From: Pyrenochaeta sp. MPI-SDFR-AT-0127
Taxonomy: Eukaryota; Ascomycota; Dothideomycetes; Pleosporales; Cucurbitariaceae
Length of the DNA stretch: 64,000 nt
Direction of reading: 5' to 3'
NCBI GenBank assembly: GCA_020747015.1
Contig: JAGTJM010000093.1
Coordinates: forward strand, 1 to 64,000
This document shows positions 1 through 12,340 of the stretch, piece by piece. Position 1 is the first letter of the stretch. Every line of letters begins with the position of its first letter. Under the pieces are notes generated by a model. That model saw only the letters and a list, made by a program, of their open reading frames with translations, made no database searches and was not told the origin of the DNA. The translations under genes and the position numbers were made by a program.

Positions 1-1629
1 ATGGAGCCTGCTAACAATGGCGGCGATGCTGGTGCTGGTGATCCTTGGGGTGGCGGCGGCGGTGATGATGCTGGCCTGGAGCAAACTAAGTGAGTGTCTC
101 ATGGTTTGGTCTGGTGGTCAATACCATATCGTCATAAATGTGCCGAGTGATTATGCTGACTTCACATCTCAGCTACCAGCAGACCGAACACTCTGACCAG
201 CCTGACGGCGGTAAACTGACAGGCGAGTGCTACAACTGCGGTCAGGTGGGACACAACAAGGCCGACTGCACCAACGAGAGGGTCGAGCGTGCTTTCTCCG
301 GTACCTGCAACGCTTGCGGCCAGGAAGGACATGCGGCCCGCAACTGCCCTACTATCCCTATCAAGTGCAAGCTCTGTCAACAGGAGGGTCACAAGGCTCT
401 CGATTGCAAGTCTCGCCGCGTTGTTGACTGGGCCGGCGTTCCTGAATTGGACTCTGAGGCCGCATGGGGCGCCTTGATAGATGCCGCCAAGGACAAAGAC
501 CTCGATACATTCCGAGTGTGCCTGAGGGCTTATGCTCGCTCTACTATGGAAGAATTCAGCCTTCCCGCTGTAGAGGAGGCTCTGCGGGAGGATGGCTTGG
601 GTGTCTACTTGATTGCCAAGCAGCAGGAGATTGCTGCCAACATGACCATCATCGACTTAATTGGTAACCCGGACCGTGAGTTCGTGCTCTCTATCCAGCT
701 CTCCGAGAAGCCTCGTCGTGCAAAGCTCGCTCAAGGCTGGCCTGAGAACTCTACACAAAACCTCGAGCGTCTTGCCTCCGCTGGCTTTGTTCAAGACTGT
801 GGTGTCCCGCTCTGCGGCAACTGTGGCGAGCTTGGCCATATCCGCAAGGTGGGCTTTCTTTCCAGTATTTGAAAACATCAGGCTAATCTATGTAAAGCAC
901 TGCAAGCAAGAGCAAACCCTGCGCGAAACCACCCAGCCTACTGTTCAGTGCGTCTATTGTCAGGAAGAAGGCCACCGGGCCCGCGACTGTCCCAAGGAGC
1001 GTGTCAACCCGTACGCCTGCAAGAACTGCAAACAGGAAGGCCACAATGCGAAAGAGTGTCCTGAGCCTCGTTCTGCTGAGGGCGTTGAGTGCCGCAAGTG
1101 CAATGAGACTGGTCACTTCTCCAGGGACGTACGTATACCCCGAAAGTTACGGTTGATCTGGTTCACATCATTTTCAACTTCCTAGCTCAACCTCTACTAA
1201 CGCGTCTTAGTGCCCTAACGTTGAAGCCCGTCCCCCAAGAACCTGCCGTAACTGCGGCTCAGAGGATCACATGGCCAAGGAGTGCGATCAACCTCGCAAC
1301 CCAGATACTGTTACGTGCCGCAACTGCGAGAAGCAGGGCCACTTCTCCCGTGATTGTCCTGAGCCCAAAGATTGGAGCAAGGTCAAGTGCAGCAACTGCG
1401 GTGAGATGGGTCACACCATCAAGGTAAATTACTCTACTCATAGGTTGGTTGAGTATACTAAACTAACCCATCGCAGCGTTGCAAGGCCGCCATGGTTGAG
1501 GGAGATGGCATGGGTGGTGGAGCCCCAGTTGAAGCTGGCGGTAGTTGGGATGCCGCTGGGGACAACGCTGCCGGTGGAGGTGAGTCCTCTTGGGCTGGCG
1601 GCGAGACTGGTGGTGCGAGCGGCTGGTAA
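1..1629 (+). CDS. CCHC zinc-knuckle protein with ten knuckles
   Basis: Exons 1-89, 173-848, 898-1128, 1211-1423 and 1477-1629 join in frame to 453 residues. Ten C-x2-C-x4-H-x4-C knuckles are visible. Three lie at about residues 49-110, and seven lie from 244 to 405 (for example CGNCGELGHIRKHC and CRNCEKQGHFSRDC). A knuckle-free, probably helical domain of about 130 residues separates the two groups, and the tail is Gly/Trp-rich. Proteins of the Gis2/Byr3/CNBP class bind single-stranded RNA or DNA and act in mRNA translation or storage. That role is family knowledge; the central domain makes this protein larger than Gis2. Introns 2-4 each cut a knuckle just before its last cysteine. The ATG is the first base of the window, so a more upstream start cannot be excluded. 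Confidence 0.88.
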
Positions 1630-3852
1630 GCAGCCTACATCGTCATGTTCACGGATATGAACTACAAGAAGATCAAGGTCCTATGAAGAACAGCCAGGCT
1701 CATGAGCGTTCGACCACATGGTCTGATAGCTTCCTGGCTACTCGGCCACCATCTGGCTGACCAAATGCTGCTGGCTATTCGAAGCATTCAAAATGCTGTT
1801 TCGTGTACCCCTAGACTCTATCGACATGCAATGTGATATGTAATCATGCGAAATCTGCCCTACGAAGTACTATCCTTGTACATGTCGTGATCGGCGCGCG
1901 GGCGAACAAAGTAAACCAATAGACCAAAAGCGTGTAACAGCAAAGCCCAAGCACGTCTAAATCATCATCGAAGCCGTGCACCAGGATAGAAATCCTAAAC
2001 CCTAGAATACTTTAAATTGCTAGAAAGGTCACAATTGTTCCGCAAGTGAGCAAAGTTTGGGTATTGTATCTCAGTACAAATACAAACATTCACATTCGAC
2101 TCACTCGTCTGAGTAAGTCGAAAGATAATAAGTAACCTGATGATAGCCGGCATCCTATATACCTGGTACGTACTGGCTTGTGCACGTTTGACAGCCCGGC
2201 CGCATTCCCCACCCGTTCACACCAACCTCAATGTGCTCCCTACCTGAGACTTCTCTCAGACCCTCCTTATGTCCCTTACTACACAATCCATTATTCCGGA
2301 TGCTATAGCCGCCTTGTGTTCAGGATATCGTTCATGCGAGCCCTCGGAATGACGTGCATCGAGTGCATAAACGGGACTAGGGCGCGTAGCCGCTGAAGGT
2401 TCGGGATGCGCCGAAGATGTGCACATGGGTTTGTATCGAGACGTCGTATGGAAGTTTTATCGAGAGAAAAAATCACACCCAATACAAAGAATCGCACTAG
2501 GGGGGTATTGATTGTGAACGAAATACTTGTAGCCCCCCAGGACACCCTCACGCACTTGTACATCAACCTCCGTGTCGCCAATACAGGCTTCGCCGGGCTT
2601 GGTACACCTGTACAACACACGATCCTGGATTTTCAATTCCCTTCCGTCAAGAGGCGATGCGGCTCCACAAAGACGTTCTTGCAATCCTTGCACATAGCCG
2701 TCATACCCGTCATGGAAGAAGAAATGTTGTCGCCAAAAAGTCGTCTAACCGCCGACCAAGTCCACATCATCCATTTGCCAAGCCAAATACCCGCCACCCA
2801 CTTCTTCCAAGGTAGGACAAGCCCTTCTGGCGCCGATGCTCCATTTCCGGCCACTTCATCTCGCGTCCGTTGAATACGGCTATTTGCTGCCTAGGGTGTG
2901 GTCGTAAGGCTGGGCGAGCAGTTACGCAATATATTTGGATGGCTGGATAGCGCTTGCAAGAACGTGGCTTGGGAAGTCATGGTAGCGGTGTGAGAGCAGT
3001 TGGTTGGAATGGGGCATAGGACAAAGACAAGGCTATGTGGAAGGCCTTGAAGGCCTCAGAAGAGGCGTATGCGGCGATTAGGGCGATTGAAAGACAGACG
3101 TTGACCTGTGCCGCAATGAAGACGTGGTTGATGACACCGCTTTTCTTCTATACTGCTTGCCTTGGGTGTTGGTGGAGGCGCGGCTTTGTCTACTGCTTGT
3201 TCAGCTGAGAGCCTTAGTCGAGCTTGGGATGGTTGATGGCGGTGTGAGTTGGTGTCGTCAGAATCGAGCAAGCTGCATTTCAAGTTGCCTGTCTACGTGG
3301 CACTGGGGGATGGCTTATCACAGTATCCAGTTGCAAGCAAACCAAGAATATCGGCAGCAAGATCCGCCTTGACAAGAGTTTTAGCTCTACATTAAAGCAG
3401 CAAGACAGGATAAATGTAGTTGAATGGAAACCATTGGTCCTTGAGTCAAATCACTCAAGTCTCGCGGGCTGTGCTAGTCCGCGCAGAAGAAAAGCATGAA
3501 GTAAAACCTCTGGTATTATCGTAGTTGACCTATTTTCCTGCCTAGATGCTAGAGAGCCGCCCAAGTATGCTATACCAGAAACGCCTCATCGCCTGACGGA
3601 AATAAGGGAAGATTAAGTAAGGGGTGTATAATGGTCCAATATGAAAAGAAGGGTATCGTGAAAGCGTAAACAAGAAAATGTAAAACAAGAAAAGCCTCGC
3701 GCCGCCAATCCAACCATCCACTCTATGCAATGCAAGATTGTGTATTGGCAGCGCGCTACAAAACAAAGGCCAATCATCAGCCATGGTGATTGCATGAACA
3801 AAGACAACATGGTTCCGACAAGTTCGAAACCAAATTTTTGCAAGCGCAGCGC
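1630..3852. other. gene-poor interval, 2.2 kb
   Basis: No gene with recognisable homology was found between the zinc-knuckle gene and the DUF3455 gene. Short frames on both strands overlap each other and lack a convincing start, splice pattern and family signature. The least noise-like stretch, on the minus strand near 2457-2740, is listed separately. Confidence 0.5.
2457..2740 (-). other. unassigned open frame, possibly a terminal exon or gene remnant
   Basis: The minus-strand frame stays open for about 95 codons and ends at 2457. It contains four spaced cysteines and an ordinary amino-acid mix. It has no ATG. A possible splice acceptor (ttag) sits at its upstream edge, and a possible donor lies about 57 bp further upstream. 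A second minus frame (2633-2854, cysteine pair CKDC) overlaps it, so the reading is ambiguous. I recognise no family. It may be the last exon of a small gene, a decayed gene, or chance. Confidence 0.2.
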
Positions 3853-4696
3853 TTATTGCTTGGGACCAAAGACCCAGTCTGCGAATAGTGGTCAGTAATC
3901 AAGTCAAGAAGATGCAAAGGTAGTCAGGGAATGCCTACATTGTGCGGTGTATTTGACCTCCCAGGTTGGCTTCATACCCTTGCAGGTAGCAGGCTTGTTG
4001 CCACCAGCTGTCTCAACGCGATACACTGTATCAATACCACCCTGAGAGATGCCCTTGGTGTCCTTGAGGTAGAGCCACTTGATTGCTGGGAGTCCGTTGG
4101 CACCAGGACACGCTGCGGGGGGCGCATCAGTCTCGTTGAGTTTGCCGACCTGTGCCAGTGGCAACGGCTGAGCGCTCAGTGTGTCGAAGGCGAAGATTGG
4201 TGTATTGACCTCTGAGATCTTGTTGAAGAAGTGGTGGCCTGCGATGTTCTGGTAGCCCTGTGATTTGAGACTCATGGATAGTATCTTGGGCTGGGCGCTC
4301 AGGGAGAGAGCGAGTGGAGAGATGGAGCCAATCTTCCACTTGGCTAATGGGTCGTTGTTGAGCTTGGAGCCAATATCGTATAGTGTTGCTTTATAACTGT
4401 CAACGGAGGCCTCTCTTTTGAGAGATCAGAGGTGACTTACCAACAGCGCCAGTGGTGCCTGGAGCAGCATTCTCGTCGCCAGTGGAGCAGGTGTAGTTTT
4501 GTGTGCCAATACCAAGGACCACATACTTCAGCTGCTGGCCATCAGGAAAAGGAAGAGCACTCTGAGGGAACAGTTTGGCAAGTTTAGTGAGATCGCCGGC
4601 AGGAGAATATGTCGTTGCCTGCTGGCTGGGCCATGGCAAGGCGTAGGTGGAACTTGAAAGGAGTACCAGAGCAGTGGATAGTGTAGAGAAGAACAT
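3853..4696 (-). CDS. secreted DUF3455 protein
   Basis: Exons 4696-4441, 4388-3939 and 3878-3853 (complement) give 243 residues. The N-terminus is a classic signal peptide: a hydrophobic run in residues 3-18 ending at TYALPWP. The rest matches the fungal DUF3455 family, with LKYVVLGIGTQNYTC near residue 60, a Gly/Asn-rich core and the usual C-terminal YTAQYW segment, which is restored only by splicing the 26-bp last exon. Members are small extracellular proteins of unknown biochemical role. Intron 1 uses the acceptor aaag at 4389, because the nearer cag acceptor would break the frame. The gene stands alone in gene-poor sequence. Confidence 0.85.
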
Positions 4697-7028
4697 TTTG
4701 ACGGTACTAATGCCTTGGAACGATGACAGCGTAGACAGTGAAGAAAGGAGATTGGAAAGAGTATAGAGAGCAGCAAGTCAAAAGGGAGAGGAGGAGATTG
4801 ATAGGTAGTGCTCAGGCTACGCAACCACTTGCTTCTTCGTAATGCAGATATCGAGGCTGGTATCGGGTGTTGCACGACCTCGTCCGCCTGGCGGTTGGCG
4901 ATCTTATACCTTCTTTCGCATACCACCATCCCTGGCGCTCGGCCGTTGAACAGGCCTGCATGCCGCCATGTGGATGTGAGTAGGCACGGCCCCCTTCTCG
5001 ACCCAGAATTTCTTCTGCGATCCTTGAAGCGATATGCAGAGCCAAATTAGTGAGACCTGGAGATGGGCCTTAGCGCGTCGGGGTGCTCCCTCTTCCGCAT
5101 GACACTTTGCCTAGAATGGCAGGCTTGTGAAAGATGCTTGTGCTTATTGTAAGCGCTGATACGCGCAATTTCGCGATCGTGTGCAGGGGTTCACAAAGCG
5201 ATACGATGGGGCTGCTTGTGTACCACTGAGCCGCATGGCTGCTGCTTTAGTTTTTTTTCGTGTTGAGCCTCCATTCGCACGACTGCGTCTTGTCAGTGTT
5301 GGACATCTACACGGCCTCCACCAGGGCTCCAAGTCTGACAGCAAAGCACCGAATCTGCCTTGGGCGGCGTTGGTGTTGTGGCCAGGGAACAAAGCAAGCT
5401 CTAGTTTCAGTAATATTCCTCCAAACCATTGCCAAACGCACCGGTAAAAGGTCCCGCAGCGTCGGGGGTGGGATACCTCGCCTGCCCGAACGAGAGGCTG
5501 GACGGACGTCCAAGCTTGAAGGCATTCACCCGCTGTCTGTGCGTTGCAGGCGCCATGCATACACGGCTGGTAAATTCGCCCAATATGGACTGGAAAAGGC
5601 AGCAAATGGCCCGATAGCGGCATGCACAAACTATCGAAAGGCCCCGCTTCAAGCCCGAATGTTGGTTAATTAGCTAACAGCATCAGCGCAGATTAATGGA
5701 GATTGCGGAACGCTTTTCGATGCCGGAGATGCTAGATGCGGCGCTGCTCTGGCCGGGGAGAGTTCACATTCATGTCCTTTGCGACCCATGCTGAGCAGGA
5801 GAAGGGCCCAAACTGAAAGTCTAATCACGAGTCGAAGGCCGAAAAGCAGGGCGACAGGGAAAACTCAATGTGGCCATGCTCGCCCCAAAGCGCAGCAATT
5901 AATCTGCATGCAAAGTCAACAGAATCACTGAGAGGCTGCTGACGCCATTGTGTCCCCACCCAGCTTGGAATTCGGCATTGCGCGTGGCCAGAGCATCTCG
6001 TTGTCAAGTCCACAGGAAGCGTGAGATGCGCCGTACCAACACGAAGGAGCCAACGTCCGCAAATTGAACTGCATTGATCATGGACTTTGGCCCCAAAAAG
6101 GTATGAAAGAGGGGGGGTGTGTTGGGCATATTGGCGGCATTAGTTTGCTGCAAGGCGTACCAGGCCCGCAAGATTAGCTCTCTTTGCTCGCTTTTGTCGC
6201 GTAAGAGTAAGCTCGGGACAAGTCTCGTTGACATGGTCGTGGTGTGTGCAGAAAGACAGACTGGACAGCATCAGAGTCAGTTGGCGTTTCGTTTTGACAT
6301 GTGAGCCACGGGCCGTCAGTTCGGTTCTTGAATTGACATGTGTTTCGAAACCCATGGAGTTCAGGCCAAGCTGTGCCAGAGCGCAAGCGAATCGTTTCAG
6401 ACGATCATCCCCCAGAACTTGCGACAGACCAACTAGACCATAGACTTTGAAGTGTCAGGAGAAGGCCTTTATTTAGCTGGAAACAATCAACATGCGGAAG
6501 GGCTAGCCTCCTGTCAGCCCGTCTGTAGTGCTTTTCAAACGTTTTGACAGCTCCTGCATGGCAACACGGTGGCTTTCGAGACTGATACCCACCGCGACGG
6601 CAGAACCTTTTACCCGCCTTCTCCGTCGTTTGAAAGTCCCGTTTCTGGCAGGTCTGTCGTGGATCAGAGCTGAAAATGCTCGCATCTCCCAACAATGTGT
6701 CGTACGATGCCTGCGACACTCTGGGAACCAGCTCGAGTCTTGTGTGTCTAGCCTTCTTGTTGGACCTGCGCCTGTCGAAGAAGCCATGCCAAACGACCGA
6801 AATTTGAGCGGAGGATCAGGGGGAGAAATCTGAGGGAAAGGAACGAGATCGTCAGGCCTACATGCTGACGATGCCGGCGTGGGATCGCGGGGGACCACCG
6901 GTTGTGCCTCCGAACCCCACGGGAAATATCCAGCACGCACCTTCGCCCTGCGACGAGAACGAGCGCTCTAGTGCGCCCGGCATTGCATGCGAGATCTGTC
7001 GGAATAGCGACACCCGTCTGATCGGGCG
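4697..7028. other. gene-poor interval, 2.3 kb
   Basis: Only short, mutually overlapping frames occur, none with a family signature or coherent splicing. The left end is the promoter side of the DUF3455 gene and the right end is the P450 promoter. I see no RNA gene or repeat. Confidence 0.5.
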
Positions 7029-8762
7029 ATGAACTCAGTCATTGCAACGGCGGGCACGGCCCTCGAGCAGTTTGGAGGCATCGAAGGAAAATTGACTCCA
7101 CTCTGGGCCATTGCTACAGTTTTACCCATCGTATGTGTCTCTGAAGCTCACGATACTTCATTTAACATTGTCGCGCTAGTGCGTTCTCCTGTACGCCGCC
7201 TTCAATGTCTTCGTACACCCACTTCGGCGTTACCCAGGCCCATTACTCTGGCGATCATTCCGCTTCCCCTACGTCATCTCAACCCAGCGTGGAGAGCTCC
7301 ATTCAAGGCTTAAGAACTTCCACACCCAATACGGCCCAATCGTTCGTATAGCGCCAGGAGAGCTTTCCTACGCCGACGCTGCAGCATGGAAAGACATCTA
7401 TGCCAATCGTCCTGGCCATCTGCCTTTTCAGAGAAATCGGACTTGGTTCAAGAAGATGGTACCAAATGAACCAAACTCTATTGTGGGGTTTGACGAGGAC
7501 GATCATGCAAGATACAGACGCTCTTTTGCAAATGCCTTTTCGGACAAGAGTCTAAGAGAGCAAGCGCCTGTGATTGAGAGCTATGTCGACCTCTTCATAA
7601 GCCGGTTGAGTTCCCTGGCATCAAGCCAGAAAGGAACCAACAAAGTTGTTGACTTTGAGAAATGGTTCAATTTCCTTACGTTTGATATCTCTGGCGACCT
7701 CTCTTTCGGTGAATCATTTGACTGCCTCAAGAACGGGAAAGCGCATCCTTGGGTCGAGATAGCACAAGACTTTGGCAAGGGCCTCGCTTTGATCGCGTCA
7801 GTGAACCTGTATCCACCGGTCGACAAATTGCTCCAGCATATTATACCCAAGCGTATACTACAGAGGAGCAAAGACCATCGAATGATCAGCTTCGCAAAAG
7901 CCCAAAAGAGAGTAGCGCTAGACATAGATCGGCCAGATTGGGTGACTCCAACCAAAAAGTATAATGCCCAAAAAGGCGAGTTTACAGACGCAGAGTGGGG
8001 CATGAATTTGCTAATTATTGCATTTGCATCGAGCGAGACAACAGCTAGTGCATTGACAGGAATTCTCAGGGAGCTAGCGCAACACAAGGGTGTTCTACAT
8101 CGTCTCACACAGGAGATCAGAAGTACTTTCAAGGACAACAGCGCAATCAATATTGCATCGACGAGCAACCTGGCGTATCTGAATGCCGTCATTAGTGAGG
8201 GACTGCGACTGAACCCGCCAGTTGTTATCGGCGTCCCAAGAGTCGTACCCGATGGTGGTGATACAGTGTGTGGACAATGGGTCCCAGAAGGCGTGAGTTA
8301 CCCCCAGTCACAGTTGTATCGAGCTTCGTCCTCTAAGCCATTCACAGACTTACGTGACGTATAATCAATTCCCGGCAAATCGTCAATCCTACAACTTCCG
8401 TTACCCAAACTCCTTCATTCCTGAGCGTTTCTTGAACCCGGACCCAAAGCATGATAATATGTCTTCCTTCCAACCCTTCCAGATGGGCAGACACATCTGC
8501 ATCGGACTGAAGGTTGCGTATGCAGAGATGCGACTCACGCTTGCCAGGCTGTTGTGGAGCTTCGACATTGCACTGGCAGACGAGAAGGACAGATGGGACT
8601 GGGGGGAACAGAAGACGTATATATTTTGGGTAAGTCTTTTGCTAGCAGCTCCTTGCGCAAACTCGCCTGTTGATTAATATGACATATTGGTTAACCATGG
8701 TATGACAGGACAAGAAGCCGTTGGAGATAATTCTTCGACGTGCTGACCACTCGAACCTTTGA
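7029..8762 (+). CDS. cytochrome P450 monooxygenase
   Basis: Exons 7029-7130, 7180-8292, 8348-8629 and 8709-8762 give 516 residues, normal for a microsomal P450. In order: a hydrophobic N-terminal anchor (about residues 23-45) followed by the proline-rich hinge HPLRRYPGP; the I-helix segment AFASSETTAS; the K-helix ExxR as SEGLR; PERF; and the heme loop FQMGRHICIG with proximal cysteine C456. The family inserts one oxygen atom from O2 using NADPH-P450 reductase at the ER. The sequence style resembles fungal isotrichodermin C-15 hydroxylase or benzoate 4-hydroxylase type enzymes (inference). No biosynthetic backbone gene lies nearby, so the substrate is open. Confidence 0.93.
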
Positions 8763-9544
8763 TTGACTTTCTACATTGGCCTGTTAGATGAGATTACTAT
8801 GATATAGGAGATGGAAGGGGAATATTGTCTGATACAAGAGCCCAAGAACCAACAAAACTAGTACATAACATTTATCCGATAAGCTCCCAGACCCACCGTC
8901 CAGATATTAGACATGTCTTCTTAAAAAAAATATGGATGCAGCCTACATCTTCGCATCAGTGGTGAGATTGCTACGGACAAGCTGTGTTTTCGGCGCCTCA
9001 ATTCTCATCAGTGAAGGATTTTACGTGGATGGTGTTGGGCCTTTTCTTATACTTCAAAGTTCATATATTCACATGCAGGGACCAAATGACATGGGCCAAC
9101 TTCGTATTATTCTTCGCCCAGCCATTCCCTTCAAACCCAGATATTGGTACTAGGGAGGCTTGCTCATCTGTCGTTCGCTTTTTTTTTCACAATTTAAGAC
9201 CACGACAACCAAATACTAATGTTCACCATCATGATAAGGATACACGTTAATCGGAATTCTCCGTCAAGTTTAACGTCAAAGCATGATGAGAGGAGTAAGA
9301 CACTGTACAGGTGCACGATTAGTGGTATGGGAAGAACTGCATGTATGTAAGTGATGAATAATGTCAGCTTTGAGGAGCTCACTGTTCCAAATCGTTGAGG
9401 AGTATATATTAATATCTTCGTTCGAACTTGACATACAGGTGCTATGAATGGATATGATCCTTCTACAATCCCTTTACTGTACAAATGTGCAGTCTCTTTG
9501 TGATGCCAGGAACCCGTCAAATAATTAGTGCCTTTAAGTCCCCA
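8763..9544. other. intergenic, convergent 3' ends
   Basis: This separates the 3' ends of the P450 and DUF7730 genes. It is AT-rich with short poly-A/T runs. I see no gene. Confidence 0.6.
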
Positions 9545-10707
9545 TCATTTCGTGCCATTCAACCTTACCGACCGACGAGTTCCGATTGTATTCTGCATCC
9601 ACTTTGGTGGTTTCGGCATCTTGTTGGTCGTCTGAAGTAGGTGGCTTCGAATAACTTCTGCCATGATTCGTCTGTCGGTAACTGGGAAACCTGTGTAATC
9701 GCCGCCATCGTTCTCCCAGTAATGGCTTGTAATTAGCACAGTTGTTTTGTTCTTCTCAAGCGGGTATCTTTGGAATTGACGTATAATAGTGGGGAGAATC
9801 TTGCAGTAGTAAGGGGGTGTTTTCATGATATCCGAGACCGAAGGGGTTGGACGATCCCAGGATCGATAGTCGTGGTTACGTAGAACGAGGTTCAATCCTT
9901 GAAGGGCTGTGAACTTGAGCATCATAGGCGATTTCAGAGCCGATGCCCAGGCAGCCCAGTAGGGTTCGCCACAATTGCTCAGCTGAATGATGCACAGCTG
10001 GGTCACAAGGTCGAAGCGGGTATATGGTGATCTCAGAAAATGCTGAAAATACCCCGATTCCATGAAAGAGAATGTGATTGTTTTCCATGCCACGGGGAGT
10101 GCCTCATAATAAAGTTGCTTGCAAATGAGGGGAACAAATTGCTGCTCGCCTCCTGGGGGGATTTGTGGGGCCCAGCGGCTGCAAAGATGTAGTCCGCGGT
10201 GATGCGTAACATCCCAGTTAGTGTTCATCATATCGGGATGTTTCCAGAAATGGGGGGATCCGTCCATTGCACCCTGTAAGCTCATTTGGTATACTTCACA
10301 ATCGGAGTACTCTTCGTTACAGGGGGTGAATGTTACAGGCCACTTCCTCGACCGCTCTGGACTGGTGTCCCAGAAGCGCGCACGGTTACCCCGTGGGTGA
10401 ACAGTTTTCATCCCAAAAGCATAAGCCCAAATTCGCTCCCGTAGCTCGGCTGGCAAACGGAGAAGGGGCGACTCTCGTGCATTGAGGGACGTCCTGTAAA
10501 GGCCATCAGACTCAAGTCTCAAGATACCTCCTGAGTTACTTACAAGTCGTCACTACGCGGTGGAGTCTGATCTTCTATACGCTCATCGACAGGACAAATA
10601 GCTGGAGTTGGTTGTGGCTGACTAGATGCACGTGTTATGCGGACCCTCTTCGCCCGAGGGATGTCTTGCTCTGCCTGCAAAATAGCAGCACGCTTCCGCC
10701 GAGCCAT
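9545..10707 (-). CDS. DUF7730-type protein
   Basis: Exons 10707-10544 and 10493-9545 (complement) join to 370 residues. Exon 1 encodes a basic start (MARRKR) and a Pro/Ser-rich segment. Exon 2 begins with LLRLPAELRERIWAYAFG, the F-box-like opening of the large fungal DUF7730/2EXR group. It continues with the QFVPLICKQLYYEALPVAWKT block typical of these proteins. The longer single-exon frame starts at a TTG, so the spliced ATG start is preferred. These proteins are abundant in Pleosporales and have no established function; an adaptor or substrate-binding role is speculation from the F-box-like segment. Confidence 0.8.
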
Positions 10708-11562
10708 TGGATGATTCTCAGATGCTGGTGGATGTTAAGAAGTAATGGTACAATTAGGAGACGCGTGATTGAGGATGAAGCTGAAAAATGCCAAGACGCC
10801 AATACGAGAAAGCATGACCAGGCGGGAAAGGACGCCCAGGTAAATGGCAAATTACCAGCAAGAGGTGTTGGCAATACTATGAGAAGTGATGCTCGAGATA
10901 TTTCCTTAGTGCCTAGTCAGAGGACCACTGTGCCGCAGCCGACTGTTCAAACTGACACAATCCAGCAACATGGAAGGAACATTATGCAGACGCGGCCAAG
11001 ACGTGCATGAGTTCAGAGGATGTGAGCGAAGAGCTGACAGCTAGAAAGGGCTGAAGATACTGATCCAAGCAAGGCAAGGGAGATCAGTCATAACCCTTTT
11101 CTGTCGTCACCTTGGCCCAGTTGAGCACTCCGAACACAGCGGGTCCTTGATTGGATGACTATCCACAAAGAACGATAGCAGACAGTGCTCTCGGCAGTGA
11201 GAAATATCAGTGTCTCCGAATTGAAGGGATCTAATGAATTTGCAAGGACAATGGGTATAGGGATTGTTTTGAATGACCGGGGAAAGGACATGGGCCGGCC
11301 TGTGACGACATTGCAAGGAGATATAAACCTTCTGTTCCGGCCATTTTGTGTATATCATATCCGTCGCAATACACTTCGCTTGGTGTAATCAAGCTGAATA
11401 CCTAGATGTGTCCGAGAAGGGTAATATGACCGCACCACGAAGAAGCGTGCTGAGTCTCTTACAACTGACGCATTATTTGCCCGTTCACATAGGTGCCGTA
11501 CAGATGCCGCGCCCACAAACGGTTGGGTGGTTTCTCGCAGATTCTAGCCACAACGAAAGACC
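10708..11562. other. intergenic, no gene seen
   Basis: Short frames here lack homology. The left part is the DUF7730 promoter and the right part is the 3' flank of TEN1. Confidence 0.55.
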
Positions 11563-11974
11563 TCACTCAGCTTCTTTCCTCTTTTCGACAGCCTTCTCAT
11601 AGGCACCCAAGTCGACATTGCCAGCATCCCAGACGGCGATGGCCTGGACAAACACGCCCTTCTCTTTGCGCCGCTCGACATGGCCGATCACATTGATCCA
11701 CGTACCCACATCCGTCTCATGACGCTTGATCCGCTCGAGCACATGCTCAATGTTGACATTTGCGACTCGCGGCGAGCTGGAGGCAGGGTAGTCGTGCTTC
11801 AGGCGCAAAGTTGCCTTCTCGACAACGTATTCATCGATGCTGTAAACGGCTTAGCTCTTGAAAATTCTCCTGAAAAGGTCAAAAGTACCAGCCCAAGAAG
11901 CGAACCTTGGTCCCCGGCGCGCATCTTTCCAGATCGCTGAGCAAGACGAGGTTCGATGCTACAGGCCCAGACAT
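11563..11974 (-). CDS. TEN1: CST telomere-capping complex subunit Ten1
   Basis: Exons 11974-11889 and 11839-11563 (complement) give 120 residues, the usual size for fungal Ten1. The N-terminal segment NLVLLSDLERCAPGTKVRFLG is followed across the intron by IDEYVVEKATLRLKHDYP, then VLERIKRHETDVGTWINVIG. This is the single OB-fold pattern of Ten1, which with Cdc13/Ctc1 and Stn1 binds telomeric single-stranded DNA and regulates polymerase alpha fill-in. An in-frame ATG 24 codons upstream (12046) would add an unusual N-terminus, so the internal ATG is preferred. The gene is divergent from SNF7. Confidence 0.82.
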
Positions 11975-12340
11975 GCCCGTCGAGTTCCCAGCGCTGAGTG
12001 CGGTGGAAACAATAGCCGATGTCCGATGCCTCTCTGCACGTGCCATTCGCTAGCGCAACGACATCATACCTCGTGCATCCAGGCCCGATTACTGACCCAG
12101 GCATCCCTTCACGCATCCCATAAATTACACCACCGCCTTACCGCTCTACGTCTTCGCACCACTTCCGTCTACTCTATCGCAAACTCTTTCCGCGACTCCG
12201 AACAGTATGTGACAGTCCCCGTCGGGTCCCCCTCCCCCGCCATCTAGCCCACTTGATAGGTTACCTGGACAACAAAACGCCCCCAAGGGCACCTGACACG
12301 CATGCAAAGCTGACCAAAGTCATACAGGACATAATAAAAT
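11975..12340. promoter_or_regulatory. shared divergent promoter TEN1 / SNF7
   Basis: There are 366 bp between the two start codons, and no other gene fits. The pyrimidine-rich stretch near 12120-12245 (plus strand) could be an SNF7 leader. Shared regulation is an inference from the spacing. Confidence 0.5.

Noticed and set aside
5144..6940. Many overlapping frames of 60-160 codons on both strands
   Set aside because: They are mutually exclusive, lack coherent splicing and show no recognisable domain.
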